DNA of 9,417 nucleotides. Origin: UBA9630 sp037137555. Its GTDB lineage: Bacteria > Patescibacteriota > Minisyncoccia > Moranbacterales > UBA2206. The translations under genes and the position numbers were made by a program. Shown here piece by piece: positions 6,044 through 9,417 of the stretch (position 1 is the stretch's first letter; every line of letters starts with the position of its first letter). Location of the stretch: positions 1 through 9,417 of the forward strand of contig JBAXKA010000038.1 in NCBI GenBank assembly GCA_037137555.1, read 5' to 3'. The notes beneath the pieces are model-generated. The model searched no databases. It saw nothing but the letters and a program-made list of their open reading frames with translations, and was not told where the DNA came from.

Positions 6044-7168
6044 TCAGCCTTTCTTTACAATTAAACTACTAGTTTTTTTGTCTTCTATTTTGGCTTTTTC
6101 AATTTCTTTTTTTAGGGAGGCTGGCAATAAATCAGCCATATTTTTAAGTGCAGTTTTATCGAGCTTTAAAACCTCCTGCCACTTTCCTAGTGGTTCTAGT
6201 AAATTTTGAATTTGTTTCTCGTCATATTTATAGGTTACTCGCAGACTGCGAGCGATTATGCCGTTTTTACCAAAAACTCGCTCAACACCTTCTTGATTCA
6301 TGTAGGTTACAATATCTTCTTGGATTTTCATTAAACGATTTTTCGTGAGTGAGATGGCAGATTTCAAATCAATGTATTCTTCAATCAAAGCTGTAATTTC
6401 TTCGCTATCAATTTTTAAGGTTTCTTTATATTTATGTTTCCACATTGGACAAATATTTTGATAACCGCACCAATCGCAAAGTGGAGAAATATTTGGCTCA
6501 AAATTTCCCGCTTCAATTGATTTTATCGTTTCCAAAAATAAATTTTCAGCTTCTTTTAATTGCTCAACTGTTCGTGAAGCAGTTAATTTCACGCCGTGTT
6601 TTAAAAAATATAAACTAACTTTTATTTTATCTAATTTTTTTCGTTCTTCAGGATAATATGAAAGAAAAGCTGATAAATAGACCGTAAGTTGCATATCAGT
6701 TTCAATTCTTTCTTGCACTGGCATTTTTTTTGTCGTTTTGTAATCAATAATTTCAAAACCATCTTCCGTGCGATCAATGCGATCGATGATGCCTGAAATA
6801 ATATGTTTATTTTCACCTTCGCCAATCTCAATTTGAAAACGAGATTCTAGATTGACGATATTAAAATCGGCGGGATTATTTTGGCGATAATAATCTTGAA
6901 TAATTTTTACGCCTTGCACAAAAGCCGCTCGATCTTCTTCGGGAGAAGCGAACACAACAGGATTCCAAGAATTAGAAAAAAATTCCATCGCTTGCTCAAG
7001 TGTGGGAGAAAGAATGCCCGGCGTATGAATAAATTTCATCGTTGAATGTAAGATCGTGCCAAAAACCGCCTCCTTAGATTTTGGCGTTTTAATTCGATCA
7101 ATCGCTTGATATTTATATTTTAACGGACAATTTTTATAAGCCTCGAGAGCAGAATAAGAAATACGCAT
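6044..7168 (-). CDS. RecB/AddB-like PD-(D/E)XK nuclease with Fe-S cysteines
   Basis: Stand-alone RecB-family exonuclease domain (PDDEXK_1 type), 374 residues from the chosen start, probably in DNA repair or recombination. Motifs, numbered from that start: SALEAYKNCP (6-15, C14), GTILH (37-41, H41), GIIDRID (126-132, D129), EIIDYK (139-144, D142 and K144) and QLTVY (160-164). These match the His, Asp, Asp-x-Lys and Q-x3-Y positions of RecB-type nucleases. C231, C234 and C240 form C-x2-C-x5-C and with C14 make the four-cysteine set that holds a [4Fe-4S] cluster in AddB. No helicase motifs are present. An in-frame ATG exists 17 codons upstream (7219), but a candidate -10 lies between the two and MRISYSALEAY is the usual family beginning, so 7168 is preferred. 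Confidence 0.88.
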   Translation of the reverse strand: MRISYSALEAYKNCPLKYKYQAIDRIKTPKSKEAVFGTILHSTMKFIHTPGILSPTLEQAMEFFSNSWNPVVFASPEEDRAAFVQGVKIIQDYYRQNNPADFNIVNLESRFQIEIGEGENKHIISGIIDRIDRTEDGFEIIDYKTTKKMPVQERIETDMQLTVYLSAFLSYYPEERKKLDKIKVSLYFLKHGVKLTASRTVEQLKEAENLFLETIKSIEAGNFEPNISPLCDWCGYQNICPMWKHKYKETLKIDSEEITALIEEYIDLKSAISLTKNRLMKIQEDIVTYMNQEGVERVFGKNGIIARSLRVTYKYDEKQIQNLLEPLGKWQEVLKLDKTALKNMADLLPASLKKEIEKAKIEDKKTSSLIVKKG

Positions 7169-7201
7169 AGGTTTTTTATTAGTGATTATTGGCTGGTTAG
7201 T

Positions 7202-7210
7202 AGTATAGCA
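7202..7210 (-). promoter_or_regulatory. Extended -10 promoter for the nuclease-DUF2062 operon
   Basis: Read on the minus strand the sequence is TGCTATACT, an extended -10 with one mismatch to TATAAT. The start would fall near 7195, giving a leader of about 27 nt to the ATG at 7168. No good -35 is seen. It lies downstream of the alternative ATG at 7219, which argues against that start. Confidence 0.5.
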
Positions 7211-7234
7211 CATAATCATTTAAACTAGCTAGAT

Positions 7235-7262
7235 TTGACAAAAATCACAAAACCACTATACT
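7235..7262 (+). promoter_or_regulatory. Promoter of the rrf2-iscS-iscU operon
   Basis: TTGACA (7235-7240), a 16-bp spacer and TATACT (7257-7262) form a near-consensus promoter with a start near 7269. The leader to the ATG at 7295 is about 26 nt and has no Shine-Dalgarno sequence. A second extended -10-like element, TGGTATGAT (7278-7286), lies closer to the gene and would give an almost leaderless mRNA. Confidence 0.75.
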
Positions 7263-7290
7263 TAAAACATACTAATCTGGTATGATTTAA
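7262..7290. promoter_or_regulatory. Candidate operator dyad for the Rrf2 regulator
   Basis: TTAAAACATAC (7262-7272) and GTATGATTTAA (7280-7290) form an interrupted palindrome: 5 bp, one A/A mismatch, 5 bp, around a 7-nt centre. It starts at the last base of the -10, covers the expected transcription start and ends 4 bp before the rrf2 ATG, a standard repressor position. I do not recognise it as a published IscR or NsrR site. Autoregulation is inferred from position and from habits of the family. Confidence 0.55.
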
Positions 7291-7294
7291 AGTT

Positions 7295-7678
7295 ATGCAA
7301 TTTTCCACTAAAGCTGAATATGGTTTGCGGGCAATGGTTTGTTTGGCACGCGCTTATCCGGCACAAAAAAATATCACGGAAATTTCTGAAGAAGAAAATA
7401 TTTCGGCTAAATATTTGGAAACATTAATTGGAAAGTTGCGTAAAAATAATTTAGTCAAAAGTCAAAAGGGCAAGAGTGGGGGATATACGCTAATTAAAAA
7501 TCCAAAAAATATTTCTGCCGGAGAAATTATTGAAATTATGGAGGGAATAATTGTTTCCAAATGTGCTGGAAATAATTGTCTTAAGACAAAAATATGTGCA
7601 TCGAGTTTTGTTTGGACAAAATTGGCACAGCAAATAAAAAAAACTTTATTTGCAATTAAGTTAAGCGAACTAATTTAA
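7295..7678 (+). CDS. Rrf2/IscR-family Fe-S-sensing transcriptional regulator
   Basis: DNA-binding regulator of 127 residues, a little shorter than E. coli IscR. It opens with the family hallmark MQFSTKAEYGLRAMVCLA, followed by a winged helix-turn-helix: EENISAKYLETLIGKLRKNNLV is the recognition region and KGKSGGYTL (58-66) the wing. C90, C95 and C101 form the three-cysteine cluster site of IscR/NsrR-type members, spaced C-x4-C-x5-C. Being first in an operon with the desulfurase and scaffold, it most likely senses Fe-S status and controls the operon, as IscR does. E. coli IscR, from memory, has a longer first gap (C-x5-C-x5-C), and x4 is closer to NsrR, so a nitric-oxide-sensing role is possible. 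The short leader has no Shine-Dalgarno sequence and contains the candidate operator. Confidence 0.9.
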   Translation: MQFSTKAEYGLRAMVCLARAYPAQKNITEISEEENISAKYLETLIGKLRKNNLVKSQKGKSGGYTLIKNPKNISAGEIIEIMEGIIVSKCAGNNCLKTKICASSFVWTKLAQQIKKTLFAIKLSELI

Positions 7679-7693
7679 AAAAATTAAAATATT

Positions 7694-8911
7694 ATGGATA
7701 CTAAAAAAATATATTTAGATTATGCTGCCACAACGCCAGTGGACGCAGAAGTTTTGAAAACTATGTTGCCCTATTTTAGTGAAGAATTTGGCAATGCATC
7801 ATCATTACATTCTTTTGGAAGAAATGTGATGGATGCTGTTAATGACGCACGAAAAAAATCAGCCCATTTTTTAAAATGCCTCGAGGAGGAAATCGTTTTT
7901 ACAAGTGGTTCAACTGAATCAAATAATCTTGCAATCAAAGGAGTGCTTCGTGCTTATGAAAAAAATAATACAGAAATTCCGCATGTTATTATTACGATGT
8001 TTGAGCATAATTGCGTGCTAAAAACTTGTCAAAGATTAGAAAAAGAAGGGAAAATTGAATTAACATTTTTGCCAGTTTATGCTGATGGAATTATAAAAAT
8101 AGTTGATTTGGAAAAGGCACTTAAAAAAAATACGCTCTTAGTTTCTGCGATGTATGTTAATAATGAAATTGGAACTGTTCAACCGATTGCTCAAATTGGA
8201 AAAATATTAGCAAAAGTCAATACTAAGCGAGAGAAAAAAATACTTTTTCATACTGATGCCACGCAAGCCGTTGCTTATTTTGATACTAATGTCAAAAAAT
8301 TAGGCGTTGATTTGCTTTCAATGTCAGCCCATAAAATTTATGGACCAAAAGGCGTTGGCATACTTTATGTTAAAAAAGGCACCTTAATTACTAGAATTCA
8401 AGATGGTGGCGCACAAGAATTTGCTATGCGATCTGGCACGCTCAACTCAACTGGAATTATTGGTTTGGGAAAAGCCATTGAGTTACTAGAAAATAATAAA
8501 CAAAAAGAAATAAAAAAAATTCAAGACTTGCGTGATTATTTAATTAATAAAGTGCTAAAAGAAATTTCTGGCGTTCGGCTGAACGGTTCACGCAAAAAAA
8601 GATCACCAAGCATTGCTAATTTTAGTTTTTCTAATGTAGAAGGGGAGAGTTTGCTACTTTATTTAGATGCAAATGGCGTTGCCTGTTCAACAGGTTCAGC
8701 CTGTTCATCAGGATCGCTCAATCCATCACATGTTCTTTTGGCAATCGGACTAAAACCAGAACAAGCACATGGGTCGCTTCGTGTTAGTCTCGGAAAATAT
8801 ACCACAAAAAAAGAATTGATCGATTTTGTTTCTAAATTAAAAAAAGTTTTGGAAAAATTACGCAAAGTTTCCGGAGAACTTTTGAAAGAATACTATGCTA
8901 AGAAAAAATAA
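7694..8911 (+). CDS. iscS: Cysteine desulfurase (IscS/NifS family)
   Basis: PLP enzyme that takes sulfur from cysteine, leaving alanine, and passes it as a persulfide to the scaffold. The 405 residues are typical. In order: YLDYAATTPVD (7-17), FTSGSTESNNLA (69-80, PLP phosphate site), E104-H105 (the His that stacks on PLP), MYVNNEIGTVQP (153-164), HTDATQ (186-191, D188), SAHKIYGPKG (211-220, K214 as Schiff-base lysine), RSGTLN (246-251) and STGSACSSGS (332-341, with C337 as persulfide cysteine). The active-site loop has no insertion, which fits class I (IscS/NifS) rather than SufS. C331 in the same loop is an extra cysteine. The ATG lies 15 bp after the rrf2 stop with no Shine-Dalgarno sequence; iscU follows after 11 bp. 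IscS could also feed tRNA thiolation, but its partner here points to Fe-S assembly. Confidence 0.94.
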   Translation: MDTKKIYLDYAATTPVDAEVLKTMLPYFSEEFGNASSLHSFGRNVMDAVNDARKKSAHFLKCLEEEIVFTSGSTESNNLAIKGVLRAYEKNNTEIPHVIITMFEHNCVLKTCQRLEKEGKIELTFLPVYADGIIKIVDLEKALKKNTLLVSAMYVNNEIGTVQPIAQIGKILAKVNTKREKKILFHTDATQAVAYFDTNVKKLGVDLLSMSAHKIYGPKGVGILYVKKGTLITRIQDGGAQEFAMRSGTLNSTGIIGLGKAIELLENNKQKEIKKIQDLRDYLINKVLKEISGVRLNGSRKKRSPSIANFSFSNVEGESLLLYLDANGVACSTGSACSSGSLNPSHVLLAIGLKPEQAHGSLRVSLGKYTTKKELIDFVSKLKKVLEKLRKVSGELLKEYYAKKK

Positions 8912-8922
8912 AAAATAATTTT

Positions 8923-9294
8923 ATGAATTATTCCAAAGAAGTTATCGCTCATTTTACAGCTCCTCACAATCAGGGTGTGATTAAAAATCCTGATGGCATG
9001 GGAATGGTTGGCAATCCAACTTGTGGTGATTTAATGAAAATTTATATTAAAGTCAAGAAAAATATCATCTCAGATATTAAGTTTGAAACGCTTGGCTGTG
9101 CTAGTGCGATTGCAACATCATCAATGATCACTGATTTGGCAAAAAATAAGACAATTGAAGCTGCTAGCAAAATTACGCGTGATGATGTCGCAGAAGCTTT
9201 GAGTGGTTTGCCATTAATTAAAATGCATTGTTCAAATCTTGCCAGTGAAGCATTAACTGCTGCGATAGAGGATTATAAAAATAAAATAAAATAA
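8923..9294 (+). CDS. iscU: Fe-S cluster assembly scaffold IscU/NifU N-terminal type
   Basis: Scaffold on which iron and IscS-derived sulfur are joined into [2Fe-2S]/[4Fe-4S] clusters. The 123 residues match a stand-alone IscU with no NifU C-terminal domain. Ligands are complete: C34 and D36 in NPTCGD, C59 in LGCASA, and H102-C103 in KMHCSNLASEA, equivalent to C37, D39, C63, H105 and C106 of E. coli IscU. The usual GCGSAIA has become GCASAIA. A canonical LPPVK HscA-binding motif is not present; the corresponding stretch reads LPLIKMHC. No zinc-binding insertion typical of SufU is seen. Last gene of the rrf2-iscS-iscU operon; no HscA, HscB, ferredoxin or A-type carrier gene follows within the window. 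The stop codon is embedded in an AAAAT tandem repeat. Confidence 0.93.
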   Translation: MNYSKEVIAHFTAPHNQGVIKNPDGMGMVGNPTCGDLMKIYIKVKKNIISDIKFETLGCASAIATSSMITDLAKNKTIEAASKITRDDVAEALSGLPLIKMHCSNLASEALTAAIEDYKNKIK

Positions 9295-9296
9295 AA
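9277..9296 (+). repeat. AAAAT x4 short tandem repeat at the end of iscU
   Basis: Four AAAAT units span the last codons and the stop of iscU, followed by a run of A. A one-unit slip would only alter the extreme C-terminus. It may simply reflect the A-rich base composition. Confidence 0.5.
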
Positions 9297-9312
9297 TAAA
9301 AAAATATATATT

Positions 9313-9417
9313 GTATGGTCTAAGTACATAAGATAGTGCTTTGGGAAATATAGAGCGTGTCGCCCAATAATACTTTTGCGACACTCAATACAACCCAGAA
9401 GCTAAACAGACCTATAC
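9313..9417 (+). ncRNA. Candidate structured RNA of three nested helices, family unknown
   Basis: Three nested pairings are visible downstream of iscU. P1: GTATGGTCT (9313-9321) with AGACC-t-ATAC (9408-9417), 9 bp and one bulged T. P2: GCTTTGGG (9338-9345) with CCCA-g-AAGC (9394-9402), 8 bp and one bulged G. P3: GTGTCGC (9357-9363) with GCGACAC (9378-9384), 7 bp and a 14-nt loop. No long open frame with coding character fills the segment. The motifs of tmRNA, SRP RNA, RNase P RNA or common riboswitches that I know are absent, and no T-tract follows P3. It could be an ncRNA, a leader of the next gene, or ends of a small repeat element; the window ends at the P1 base. Confidence 0.35.

Noticed and set aside
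5579..7168. Alternative genetic code with TGA = Gly
   Set aside because: PBP2, GreA, the flavoprotein, IscS and IscU are full length with no internal TGA, and glycines use normal codons, so standard bacterial code 11 fits.
7169..7219. ATG at 7219 as start of the nuclease
   Set aside because: The 17 extra residues do not look like the family, and a candidate extended -10 promoter (7202-7210) lies downstream of that ATG.
7694..9294. SUF-type (SufS/SufU) assignment for the last two genes
   Set aside because: The desulfurase has the STGSACSSGS loop of class I enzymes, and the scaffold lacks the zinc-site insertion of SufU and keeps the H-C pair of IscU.
9385..9417. Resemblance of CAGAAGCTAAAC to the conserved GAAG-TAA region of 5S rRNA
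   Set aside because: The surrounding pairing does not follow 5S helices I-III, the CCGAAC loop is absent, and the segment pairs instead as P1 and P2 described above. The short match is not enough.

Overview
This AT-rich 9.4 kb window looks like a piece of a small-genome bacterium, most plausibly a Candidate Phyla Radiation (Patescibacteria) member. The reasons are an S74-type tail-fibre-like surface protein of a kind frequent in those genomes, short gaps between genes, few Shine-Dalgarno sequences, and a stripped-down Fe-S assembly operon. Lineage is inference from gene content and style; no rRNA marker is recognisable. TGA behaves as stop: conserved genes have no internal TGA and one gene ends in TGA, so the Gracilibacteria/SR1 code (TGA = Gly) is unlikely.

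Layout. Bases 1-1193 (+) hold the 3' part of a surface or fibre protein with a 30-bp perfect palindrome inside its reading frame. Then come a class B penicillin-binding protein (PBP2/MrdA, 1257-3146), a strong promoter with a hairpin at its start point, greA (3242-3697), a NYN-domain putative ribonuclease (3714-4238), a hairpin terminator, and a HI0933/YhiN-type flavoprotein (4330-5586). A minus-strand pair follows: a DUF2062 membrane protein (5579-6037), whose stop overlaps the flavoprotein's tail, and a RecB/AddB-like PD-(D/E)XK nuclease with four Fe-S cysteines (6044-7168). A 126-bp divergent promoter region leads into a plus-strand operon of an Rrf2/IscR-family regulator (7295-7678), a cysteine desulfurase (7694-8911) and an IscU-type scaffold (8923-9294). 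The last ~105 bases fold into three nested helices and may be an unrecognised structured RNA.

How the genes fit together. The best-defined module is Fe-S metabolism. The desulfurase supplies sulfur, IscU builds the cluster, and the cysteine-bearing Rrf2 protein probably senses cluster status and may autoregulate through a 29-bp dyad over its own promoter. The divergently transcribed nuclease carries an AddB-like C / C-x2-C-x5-C set and is the only evident enzymatic Fe-S client in the window. PBP2 (cell-wall elongation) and GreA (transcript cleavage) are ordinary housekeeping genes.

I did not find a CRISPR array, transposase, tRNA or clear defence system. The least-explained items are the coding palindrome, the dyad in front of the Rrf2 gene, and the nested-helix segment at the right edge.
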